Of a DNA stretch of 64,000 bases, positions 57,132-64,000 are shown in pieces; the first letter of the stretch is position 1; every line of letters starts with the position of its first letter. A program made the translations under genes and the position numbers. This DNA is from Clostridium gallinarum (GTDB taxonomy: Bacteria; Bacillota; Clostridia; Clostridiales; Clostridiaceae). The stretch is from NCBI RefSeq assembly GCF_014836325.1, contig NZ_JACSQZ010000002.1, positions 1-64,000 of the forward strand. Reading direction: 5' to 3'. The notes below the pieces were generated by a model. That model was not told the DNA's origin. It did no database searches and saw nothing but the letters and a program-made list of their open reading frames with translations.

Positions 57132-58012
57132 TGTCAATATTCAAAGGATCAGCAGTAGCAATAGTAACACCTTTCTATGATAATAATGAAGTTAATTATA
57201 AAAAATTAAAAGAATTAATTGAATGGCATATTGAAGAGAAAACTGATGCTATTGTAATTTGTGGTACCACTGGTGAATCTAGTACAATGACAAATGAAGA
57301 GAAAGAAAAAGTCATTAAATTCACTGTAGATACTGTTAATAAAAGAGTACCTGTTATCGCAGGCACAGGAACCAATGACACTAATGTGTCTATTGAAATG
57401 AGTAAATACGCAGAATCCGTAGGTGTAGATGCACTACTTATAATAACACCTTATTATAATAAAACATCTACAAATGGATTGTACAAGCATTATGAAGCAA
57501 TTAATAATGCAGTAAATACTCCTATTATATTATATAATGTTCCAAGTAGAACCGGTGTAAATATTTCTCCAAAACAATTATTAGAGTTAACTAAATTAAA
57601 TAATATAGTTGCTATTAAGGAAGCTAGTGGGAATATAAGCCAAATAGCAGAAATGAAATCTCTTTGTCAAGATAAAATAGATATATACTCAGGAAATGAT
57701 GATCAAATTATTCCTATTTTATCCTTAGGTGGTATAGGTGTAATATCTGTATTAGCTAATATAATTCCAAAAGAAGTCCATGACATGACTTATGCTTATC
57801 TAAATGGAGATCTTAAAGCTTCTTTGAAACTCCAATTAAAAAATATAGATTTAATTAATAAATTATTTATAGAAACTAATCCTATCCCAGTAAAAACAGC
57901 TTTAAATCTAATGGGAAAAGAAGTTGGTAATTTTAGATTACCACTTTGTGAAATGGATAGTAATAATCTAAATTTATTAATAGAATCTTTAAGAAATTAT
58001 AATTTATTATAA
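57131..58012 (+). CDS. dapA: 4-hydroxy-tetrahydrodipicolinate synthase
   Basis: A TIM-barrel class I aldolase that condenses pyruvate with aspartate semialdehyde. The Schiff-base Lys163 is in 'VAIKEASGN', Tyr135 in 'LYNVPSRTG', and 'GTTGES' at 45-50. 293 residues. Coupled to asd by TAATG; dapB follows after 10 bases. Confidence 0.97.
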   Translation: MSIFKGSAVAIVTPFYDNNEVNYKKLKELIEWHIEEKTDAIVICGTTGESSTMTNEEKEKVIKFTVDTVNKRVPVIAGTGTNDTNVSIEMSKYAESVGVDALLIITPYYNKTSTNGLYKHYEAINNAVNTPIILYNVPSRTGVNISPKQLLELTKLNNIVAIKEASGNISQIAEMKSLCQDKIDIYSGNDDQIIPILSLGGIGVISVLANIIPKEVHDMTYAYLNGDLKASLKLQLKNIDLINKLFIETNPIPVKTALNLMGKEVGNFRLPLCEMDSNNLNLLIESLRNYNLL

Positions 58013-58022
58013 GGAGAATTAT

Positions 58023-58778
58023 ATGATAAAAGTTTTATTAAATGGTTGTTCAGGAAAAATGGGTGAGGTAGTAGTTAATGCTTCAAAGAATTTTCCAAAC
58101 ATTGAAATAGTTGCTGGAATAGATAAATTTCCTACAGAAAAATATAACTTTAAAGTTTTTAAAAATACTAGTGATGTAGATATATATTATGATGTGTTAA
58201 TTGATTTTTCAAGGCCTGAAGCCTTAGTGGACTTATTAAACTTTTCTGTTAAAAATAATAAACCAATTATATTATGCTCTACAGGATATAGTGATGAGGA
58301 TTTAAAATTAATAAAAGAAAAAAGTAATATTATTCCTATATTTAAATCTGCCAATATGTCTTTAGGAATTAATTTAATAAATTCATTATTAAAGAAGATT
58401 GTTCCAAATTTATATGAAAATTATGATATAGAAATAATAGAAAAGCACCATAATCAAAAAGTAGATTCGCCAAGTGGTACTGCTATTTTATTAGCTGATA
58501 CTATTAAAAACTCATTACCTATTGAATCTAAGTATGTTTTTGGTAGAGATGGCTTTTCTAAAAGAGAAAAAAATGAAATTGGTATTCATGCAGTAAGAGG
58601 TGGCTCAATAGTTGGAGAGCATGATATAATTTTTGCAGGTTCTGGAGAAATCATAGAACTTTCACACACTGCATTATCCAGAGAAGTTTTTGCAGTTGGA
58701 GCTTTAAAAGCTGCTGAATATATGGCAGATATGTTCTATCCTCGAATTTATAATATGGAAGATTTACTAGGTATATAA
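58023..58778 (+). CDS. dapB: 4-hydroxy-tetrahydrodipicolinate reductase
   Basis: It has NAD(P)-binding '[12 protein letters not shown]' at the N-terminus and the catalytic '[18 protein letters not shown]' (about 139-156), '[15 protein letters not shown]'. 251 residues. It supplies tetrahydrodipicolinate for DAP and, in spores, dipicolinate. AAGGAG ribosome site; a terminator follows. Confidence 0.97.
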   Translation: MIKVLLNGCSGKMGEVVVNASKNFPNIEIVAGIDKFPTEKYNFKVFKNTSDVDIYYDVLIDFSRPEALVDLLNFSVKNNKPIILCSTGYSDEDLKLIKEKSNIIPIFKSANMSLGINLINSLLKKIVPNLYENYDIEIIEKHHNQKVDSPSGTAILLADTIKNSLPIESKYVFGRDGFSKREKNEIGIHAVRGGSIVGEHDIIFAGSGEIIELSHTALSREVFAVGALKAAEYMADMFYPRIYNMEDLLGI

Positions 58779-58825
58779 ATTTTATTACATTAAATTAAAA
58801 ACAAAATAGCTTATATAATATTAGT

Positions 58826-58853
58826 ATGGCTGTCTTTATGACAGCCATTTTTT
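58826..58853 (+). terminator. Intrinsic terminator of the dap operon
   Basis: ATGGCTGTC (58826-58834) pairs with GACAGCCAT (58840-58848) and is followed by T's. Confidence 0.9.
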
Positions 58854-58950
58854 AGTTTTCATTTAATGAAAGCTATTCACCATGTTTTTCTAGTTTATTT
58901 ATAAATCTATGTGGAATAATAAAATATAACAATTATTAAGGAGGAATACT

Positions 58951-59115
58951 ATGCCTAAAGATAGTCAACCTGATAACAAAAAAGCAAGAATGGAAAAATG
59001 TAATTATCAAACTCCAATAACTGAAGAAGGACATAATCATAATCCTAACGCAAAACATAAATCAATTAAAAGAGAAGGTTTTTCTAGCCAACACTTCAAT
59101 AGAGCTGGAAATTAA
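58951..59115 (+). CDS. Small hydrophilic protein of 54 residues
   Basis: An open frame with a perfect AAGGAGG (58939-58945) and an ATG at 58951, followed directly by a terminator. The product begins MPKDSQPDNKKARMEK and ends HFNRAGN, with His/Asn-rich 'EEGHNHNPNAKHK', one Cys, no membrane segment. The ribosome site and terminator make it a credible gene. I do not recognise a family; a spore or stress peptide is possible but unsupported. Confidence 0.75.
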   Translation: MPKDSQPDNKKARMEKCNYQTPITEEGHNHNPNAKHKSIKREGFSSQHFNRAGN

Positions 59116-59116
59116 A

Positions 59117-59141
59117 AGAAGGCTGTTAAAAACAGCCTTCT
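59117..59141. terminator. Terminator between the small gene and oppA
   Basis: AGAAGGCTGTT (59117-59127) pairs with AACAGCCTTCT (59131-59141), with T-rich flanks on both strands, serving the convergent genes. Confidence 0.85.
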
Positions 59142-59155
59142 CTTTAATAATTTTA

Positions 59156-60796
59156 TTATTCTTCTATATAAGCTCCATCAAAGAATACATGTCCTAAAGT
59201 AGAAACTCTAACCCCCTTAACTTCAGGTTTAGCTCCCTTAACTTTAGTGTAGTAATATAATGGGATTATTGGCATATCATTCATTACTATGTCTTCAGCT
59301 TGCTTCATGATTTCCCATCTCTTATCTGCATCTGCTTCTTGCTTAGCTTCAGCAACTAGCTTATCATATTCAGGATTTGAGTATCCAGCATCATTGTTTC
59401 CACCACCAGTTACCCATAAATCTAAGAATGTCATTGGATCAACATAGTCTCCTGACCAACCATGTCTAGCTATTTCATAACCACCTTCTTGTCTAGTATT
59501 TAAGAATACTTTCCATTCTTGGTTAGTTAATTCAACATTAACACCTATCTTAGCCCAGTCTTGTTGTATAGCTTGAGCTATTAACTTATGATCTCCTTCA
59601 GTGTTATACATAAACTCTAAAGTTGGAAGACCCTCTCCATTTGGATATCCAGCTTCTGCTAATAACTTCTTAGCTTCTTCTATATTAGCTTGATTTGCAT
59701 CATAGTATTCTCTATCTGCAAAATCTTCTCCATCTTCATTTAATATTCCTTGTGGAACAAAGCTATATGCAGGAATTTGTCCTGATTTAGTAACATTATC
59801 AGTAATTGCTTTTCTATCTATAGCAATTGATAAAGCTCTTCTTACTTTTTCATTACTTAAAGCTTTTTTAACATCTTCAGGTAATGTTGATTGCTTACCA
59901 ACATTTATTACTAGCATATATGTTGCAAGGTTTGGATAAATTGTAACTAAACCTTCTTCTTGTCCAGATGCAATTTCTGCTGGTGGAACAGTATCAACCA
60001 TATCAAATTCACCTGATTTTAAAGATGCATATGCAGTATTTTGATCAGTAACTAATTTATAAACTACGCCTGGAAGTTTTATTGATTCAACATTCCAATA
60101 TTCTTCATTTCTTTCAAATACTAATTGATCTTTCATATCCCATTGTACTAATTTGAAAGGTCCATTAGAAATATATGTTTCTGGTTCAGTTGCCCATCCT
60201 TCTGGATCAGCTGATACTATATCTTCTCTAAGCGGCATATAAGTTGTAAATGCTGTAAGTTCTAAGAAATAAGCTGTTGGAGCCTCTAAAGTTACCTTTA
60301 AAGTATAATCATCTACAACTTCAATTCCTAGTTCTTCTCTAGTTGCTTCTCCATTATAGAATTTTTCTCCATTCTTTATGTAGAATAATTGATAGCTATA
60401 TTCAGCAGCAGTTTCTTTAGTTAAAGCTCTTACCCATGAATATTCAAAATCTTTTGCAGTAACAGGCTCTCCATCTGACCACTTAGCATTTTCTCTTAAA
60501 TGGAAAGTATATACTAGTTGATCATCTGAAACTTCATAACTTTCAGCTACACCTGGTTTTGCTTTTTCATTTTCATCTAGTCTCATTAATCCTTCAAAAG
60601 CATTATCAATTATTGAACCTGCTCCTGATGAAGTATTTAATGTAGGATCAATTGTATCTGGATCTTCTCCTAGATTATAAATTAATTTTCTTCCACCTTC
60701 TCCTGAATCACTATTTCCACATCCTGCAAAAATAGACATTCCAAGAGCAAGTGTTAGTGCTACTGCACAAATTTTTCTAAGCTTATTGCTCTTCAT
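59156..60796 (-). CDS. oppA: Oligopeptide ABC transporter substrate-binding lipoprotein
   Basis: It has a lipoprotein signal with 'GMSIFAGC' (Cys26) and an SBP family 5 fold: 'LGEDPDTIDPTLNTSSGAGSI', 'LRENAKWSDGEPVTAKDFEYSW' split at 94-117, and 'DPMTFLDLWV'. It binds peptides outside the membrane. 546 residues, normal. Last gene of the opp operon; the 73-base gap from oppF has no clear terminator. Confidence 0.95.
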   Translation of the reverse strand: MKSNKLRKICAVALTLALGMSIFAGCGNSDSGEGGRKLIYNLGEDPDTIDPTLNTSSGAGSIIDNAFEGLMRLDENEKAKPGVAESYEVSDDQLVYTFHLRENAKWSDGEPVTAKDFEYSWVRALTKETAAEYSYQLFYIKNGEKFYNGEATREELGIEVVDDYTLKVTLEAPTAYFLELTAFTTYMPLREDIVSADPEGWATEPETYISNGPFKLVQWDMKDQLVFERNEEYWNVESIKLPGVVYKLVTDQNTAYASLKSGEFDMVDTVPPAEIASGQEEGLVTIYPNLATYMLVINVGKQSTLPEDVKKALSNEKVRRALSIAIDRKAITDNVTKSGQIPAYSFVPQGILNEDGEDFADREYYDANQANIEEAKKLLAEAGYPNGEGLPTLEFMYNTEGDHKLIAQAIQQDWAKIGVNVELTNQEWKVFLNTRQEGGYEIARHGWSGDYVDPMTFLDLWVTGGGNNDAGYSNPEYDKLVAEAKQEADADKRWEIMKQAEDIVMNDMPIIPLYYYTKVKGAKPEVKGVRVSTLGHVFFDGAYIEE

Positions 60797-60869
60797 TGTG
60801 TTTCCCCCTTAATATAATTAAATTTAAACTTTAGTTTTTTTATACTAATTGCTATTATGCAATTTGTAT

Positions 60870-61853
60870 CTACTTGTTAAATAAGTGACATGCTACAAAA
60901 TGTTCTGGTTCAACTTCCTTAAGTTCAGGATCTTTTTCCCCACATATAGGCATAGCATACTTACATCTTCCTTTAAATCTACATCCCGGTGGCGGATCTA
61001 TTGGAGAAGGAATATCTCCTTCTAAAACTATTCTCTTATTAGATTTAGCTTCTCTTGGATCTGGAATAGGAACTGCTGAAAGTAAAGCTTGAGTATATGG
61101 ATGCTTTGGTTTTAAATAAACATCATCAGCTGGACCTTTCTCTACCATTTTACCTAAGTACATAACTCCAATATGAGTTGATATATGTTTAACCATTGAT
61201 AAATCATGTGCTATAAAAAGATATGTTAATCCAAATTCTTCTTGTAACTCTTCAAGCATATTAATAACTTGAGCTTGAATAGATACATCAAGAGCTGAAA
61301 TAGGTTCATCACATACTATAAAGTCTGGTTGAACTGCAAGAGCTCTTGCAATCCCTATTCTTTGTCTTTGTCCACCTGAGAATTCATGAGCATATCTATT
61401 TATATGACTTCCATTAAGTCCTACTCTATCTAAAAGATATCTAATTCTCTTAGTTCTTTCTTCTCCCTTATATAATCCATGAATATCTATTGCTTCTCCT
61501 ATGATATCGCCAACAGTCATTCTAGGATTTAAAGAAGCATATGGATCTTGGAATATCATTTGCATATTCTTTCTTAAAGAAACCATTTTCTTTTCACTAA
61601 AGTTAGTTATGTCTTCCCCATTAAATATAATTTGACCAGAAGTTGGTTCATATAATTTTAATATAGTTCTTCCGGTTGTAGTTTTACCACAACCTGATTC
61701 TCCTACTAGTCCTAATGTTTCCCCTCTTTTTATTGTAAAAGAAACATCATCTACAGCTTTAACAAAGCTTGGCTTAGCAAAAAGACCTTTATTTACAGGG
61801 AAGTATTTACAAAGATTCTTAACTTCTAATATTACATCATTTTTCTTATCCAT
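60870..61853 (-). CDS. oppF: Oligopeptide ABC transporter ATPase OppF
   Basis: It has Walker A '[15 protein letters not shown]', signature 'LSGGQ'-type '[16 protein letters not shown]', Walker B '[12 protein letters not shown]' and the C-terminal oligopeptide domain with '[15 protein letters not shown]', whose four Cys (with the later 'ACH') may bind an Fe-S cluster. 327 residues. ATG overlaps the oppD stop (TAATG). Confidence 0.96.
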   Translation of the reverse strand: MDKKNDVILEVKNLCKYFPVNKGLFAKPSFVKAVDDVSFTIKRGETLGLVGESGCGKTTTGRTILKLYEPTSGQIIFNGEDITNFSEKKMVSLRKNMQMIFQDPYASLNPRMTVGDIIGEAIDIHGLYKGEERTKRIRYLLDRVGLNGSHINRYAHEFSGGQRQRIGIARALAVQPDFIVCDEPISALDVSIQAQVINMLEELQEEFGLTYLFIAHDLSMVKHISTHIGVMYLGKMVEKGPADDVYLKPKHPYTQALLSAVPIPDPREAKSNKRIVLEGDIPSPIDPPPGCRFKGRCKYAMPICGEKDPELKEVEPEHFVACHLFNK

Positions 61854-62860
61854 TAGTCTTCCCTCCTAATTGGTGATTCTACTTTTGGCGCATTTTCATG
61901 GCATAACCAGCATGCCGCTTTATGACCTTCTGAAATTTCAAATAAAGGTGGCTGTTTCTCTAAACAAACCTTCATTGCATATTTACATCTTGCTGCAAAA
62001 GGGCATCCAACTGGTGGTTTTAATAAATCAGGTGGTTGTCCTTCAATTGGAACTAACTTTTCTTTTAGTTCACTTTTAGGATTTGGAACACTATTTAAAA
62101 GTCCCCATGTATATGGATGTCTAGCATTGTAGAATATATCTTCATCTGTTCCTTCTTCAACTATTAATCCACCATACATAACATTTATTCTTGTACAAAG
62201 ATCTGCAACTACACCTAAATCATGTGTTATTAATATAATAGATGTATTTACCTTTTCTTTTAAATCCTTCATCAAGTCTAATATTTGAGCTTGAATTGTA
62301 ACATCTAAAGCTGTAGTTGGTTCATCTGCTATAATAAGCTTAGGTTCACAAATTAAACTCATAGCAATCATAACTCTTTGTCTCATACCACCTGAAAATT
62401 CATGTGGATATTGAGAAAGTCTTTTTTCAGGACTTGGTATTCCAACCATATCAAGCATTTTTATTGCCATTTCTCTAGCTTCCTTTTTAGAAACTTTTTT
62501 ATGCTTTATTAAATGCTCTGTTAATTGATCTCCAACAGTAAATAATGGATTTAATGATGTCATAGGATCTTGGAAGATCATAGCCATATCATTTCCTCTT
62601 ATTTCTTGCATTTCTCTTTCTGTTGGATTTGTTATATCTTTTCCATCAAAAAGTATAGCATCTGCTTCAATAGATGCATTATCAGCTAATAATCTCATTA
62701 AAGACATCATAGTTACAGATTTTCCACAACCCGATTCTCCAACTATTCCTAAAGCTTCTCCTTTATCTAAATGTAAGGATACTCCCCTTACCGATTTTAC
62801 ATCACCTATATGAGTTCTAAAGGAGGTTTTTAAATTTTTCACTTCTAATAATTTACTCAT
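61853..62860 (-). CDS. oppD: Oligopeptide ABC transporter ATPase OppD
   Basis: It has Walker A '[16 protein letters not shown]', signature '[15 protein letters not shown]', Walker B '[13 protein letters not shown]', and the C-terminal '[15 protein letters not shown]' cysteine domain. 335 residues. Paired with OppF; coupled by TAATG. AGGAGG ribosome site, 11 bases after oppC. Confidence 0.96.
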   Translation of the reverse strand: MSKLLEVKNLKTSFRTHIGDVKSVRGVSLHLDKGEALGIVGESGCGKSVTMMSLMRLLADNASIEADAILFDGKDITNPTEREMQEIRGNDMAMIFQDPMTSLNPLFTVGDQLTEHLIKHKKVSKKEAREMAIKMLDMVGIPSPEKRLSQYPHEFSGGMRQRVMIAMSLICEPKLIIADEPTTALDVTIQAQILDLMKDLKEKVNTSIILITHDLGVVADLCTRINVMYGGLIVEEGTDEDIFYNARHPYTWGLLNSVPNPKSELKEKLVPIEGQPPDLLKPPVGCPFAARCKYAMKVCLEKQPPLFEISEGHKAACWLCHENAPKVESPIRRED

Positions 62861-62871
62861 TTGTCATCCTC

Positions 62872-63831
62872 CTACTTCTTATTTTTAGGATCTAAAGCTT
62901 CTGTTAATCCATCACCAAATAAGTTAAATGCTAATATAATTATACAAATTGCTCCTGCTGGGAATAATAATTGATAAGCAGCAGTACTTAATAATCCACT
63001 TGCATCATTTGCTAAAGTTCCAAGTGATGCTAATGGAGCATTTATACCTAATCCTATAAAGCTTAAGAAAGCTTCTGTAAATATTGCTTGCGGTACAAAT
63101 AAAGTTAAAGTTACTAATATAGATCCCATACAGTTTGGAATTAAGTGTATAAATAATATTCTTGTCTTTGAAGCTCCAAGAGCTTTAGCTGCAAGAACAA
63201 ATTCTCTTTGCTTTAATTCAAGAATTTCTCCTCTAACTATTCTAGCCATACCAACCCAATAAGAAATTGCCATTGCTAAAATAATAGTAGTTAAACCAGT
63301 AGACCCTTCTTTCTTAAAAGCAGCCATTAATATAATTACATATATTTGAGTCGGAATAGAATATAAAACATCAACTATTCTCATCATTATATTATCTACT
63401 TTACCACCAAAGAATCCAGCAACTCCACCATATAATACACCTATTACTAAGTTAATTGCTGCTGCAGAAACTGCAATAATAAGTGAATATCTAGCACCAT
63501 ACATAACTCTTACGAATAAATCTCTACCTAAATTATCTGTTCCAAACCAATGTTTTGCACTTGGTCTTAAATCTGTTGCTTGTAAATTTGTATCATAATA
63601 TGTATAACCAAGCATCTTTTCCATTAATACTGGTCCAATAAATGCTAAAAGCACAACTAATATAATCATTATTAAAGAAAATAATGCTACTTTATTGCTT
63701 TTTAATCTTCTCCAAGCATCTGCCCAATATCCAACACTTGGTCTAACTATCTCTTCAAACTTTTTTTCCTCTTCACTTAAAGGAGTAAATAATTCTTTAT
63801 CAATATCTAAGTCAACTTTTAAATTTTCCAT
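62872..63831 (-). CDS. oppC: Oligopeptide ABC transporter permease OppC
   Basis: It has six membrane helices with the binding-protein-dependent permease EAA loop ('EFVLAAKALGASKTRILFIH') and 'HWFGTDNLGRDLFVRVMYGA', typical of OppC. 319 residues. Second gene of the operon, after oppB. Confidence 0.95.
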   Translation of the reverse strand: MENLKVDLDIDKELFTPLSEEEKKFEEIVRPSVGYWADAWRRLKSNKVALFSLIMIILVVLLAFIGPVLMEKMLGYTYYDTNLQATDLRPSAKHWFGTDNLGRDLFVRVMYGARYSLIIAVSAAAINLVIGVLYGGVAGFFGGKVDNIMMRIVDVLYSIPTQIYVIILMAAFKKEGSTGLTTIILAMAISYWVGMARIVRGEILELKQREFVLAAKALGASKTRILFIHLIPNCMGSILVTLTLFVPQAIFTEAFLSFIGLGINAPLASLGTLANDASGLLSTAAYQLLFPAGAICIIILAFNLFGDGLTEALDPKNKK

Positions 63832-63845
63832 TTTTACTCCCCCTA

Positions 63846-64000
63846 TTAACCTTCTAATTTAATTCTTGGATCTATTAATACATATACAATATCAACTAAA
63901 AGATTGCATATTACTATTAGCGTACAATAAAATGCTGTTACCCCTAATAATGAAGTATAATCTCTGTTAGTTATTGATAAAGTAAATTCATTTCCAAGTC
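63846..64000 (-). CDS. oppB: Oligopeptide ABC transporter permease OppB, 3' end only
   Basis: The last 50 codons of a permease run off the window edge. The C-terminus has a membrane helix ('AFYCTLIVICNLLVDIVYVL') and the OppB ending 'IDPRIKLEG'. The stop is 14 bases before the oppC ATG. First gene of the oppBCDFA order. Confidence 0.88.
   Translation of the reverse strand, partial: LGNEFTLSITNRDYTSLLGVTAFYCTLIVICNLLVDIVYVLIDPRIKLEG

Overview
The window is a stretch of a very AT-rich, spore-forming, low-GC Gram-positive chromosome, almost certainly Clostridium sensu stricto. The evidence is the codon use, the strong AGGAGG-type ribosome sites, a dcw cluster whose penicillin-binding protein is of the SpoVD (PASTA) type, spore genes (pdaA-like, an alpha/beta SASP, ytxC), a CTC-form ribosomal protein L25, and a PheST operon with a T-box leader. 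I see no insertion sequence, prophage or CRISPR array. Almost everything is chromosomal housekeeping, so the unusual signals lie in gene ends, leaders, spacers and repeats.

Layout. 1-6.4 kb: dapF and a lipoprotein, divergent from rqcH (ribosome quality control), then rluD-pyrR-rlmL-like reading leftward. 6.5-21.4 kb: a long leftward division and peptidoglycan region. From its promoter the order is mraZ, rsmH, ftsL, spoVD, murE, murF, mraY, ftsW, terminator, divIB, DUF881, sbp, DUF881, ylmE, sepF, ylmG, ylmH, divIVA. The genes murD, murG, ftsA, ftsZ, sigE, sigG and lspA are not in it. 21.5-30.2 kb: ychF, a pdaA-like polysaccharide deacetylase, a tight five-gene surface-glycan operon (TagA-like transferase, MurJ-like flippase, two glycosyltransferases, a cyclodeaminase-family protein) and a TPR protein. 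30.2-43.2 kb: pgm, L25, an amino-acid decarboxylase, a VanY-like carboxypeptidase, DUF523 with an unknown acidic protein, mutS2, a U32 protein and an enlarged zapA. 43.3-51.9 kb: pheST with its T-box, an RNA methyltransferase, a Ktr/Trk potassium uptake pair, rpmI-rplT with an L20-type leader but without infC, and ytxC. 51.9-59.1 kb: a DUF6873-like protein, an HD protein, tRNA-Cys, hslO with a methyltransferase, a SASP, the lysine/DAP operon asd-dapA-dapB and a 54-residue small protein. 59.1-64 kb: the oppBCDFA peptide transporter, with oppB cut by the window edge.

How it fits together. DAP synthesis (asd, dapA, dapB, dapF) feeds the MurE/MurF/MraY lipid I branch. SpoVD and FtsW polymerise septal or spore peptidoglycan. 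DivIB, FtsL, SepF, ZapA and DivIVA organise the septum, and MraZ probably controls the operon through three operator boxes just downstream of its promoter.

The most notable signals are: (i) ylmG has no ATG, GTG or TTG start and lies in the same frame as sepF across a single TAG; (ii) mraY has a perfect Shine-Dalgarno set about 26 nt from its ATG, with a 17-nt perfect palindrome between them; (iii) a roughly 90-nt, GC-rich intergenic element with 14-15 bp inverted ends occurs twice, 22 kb apart; (iv) ZapA carries seven exact-length 18-residue coiled-coil repeats; (v) infC and thrS are absent between ytxC and rpmI.
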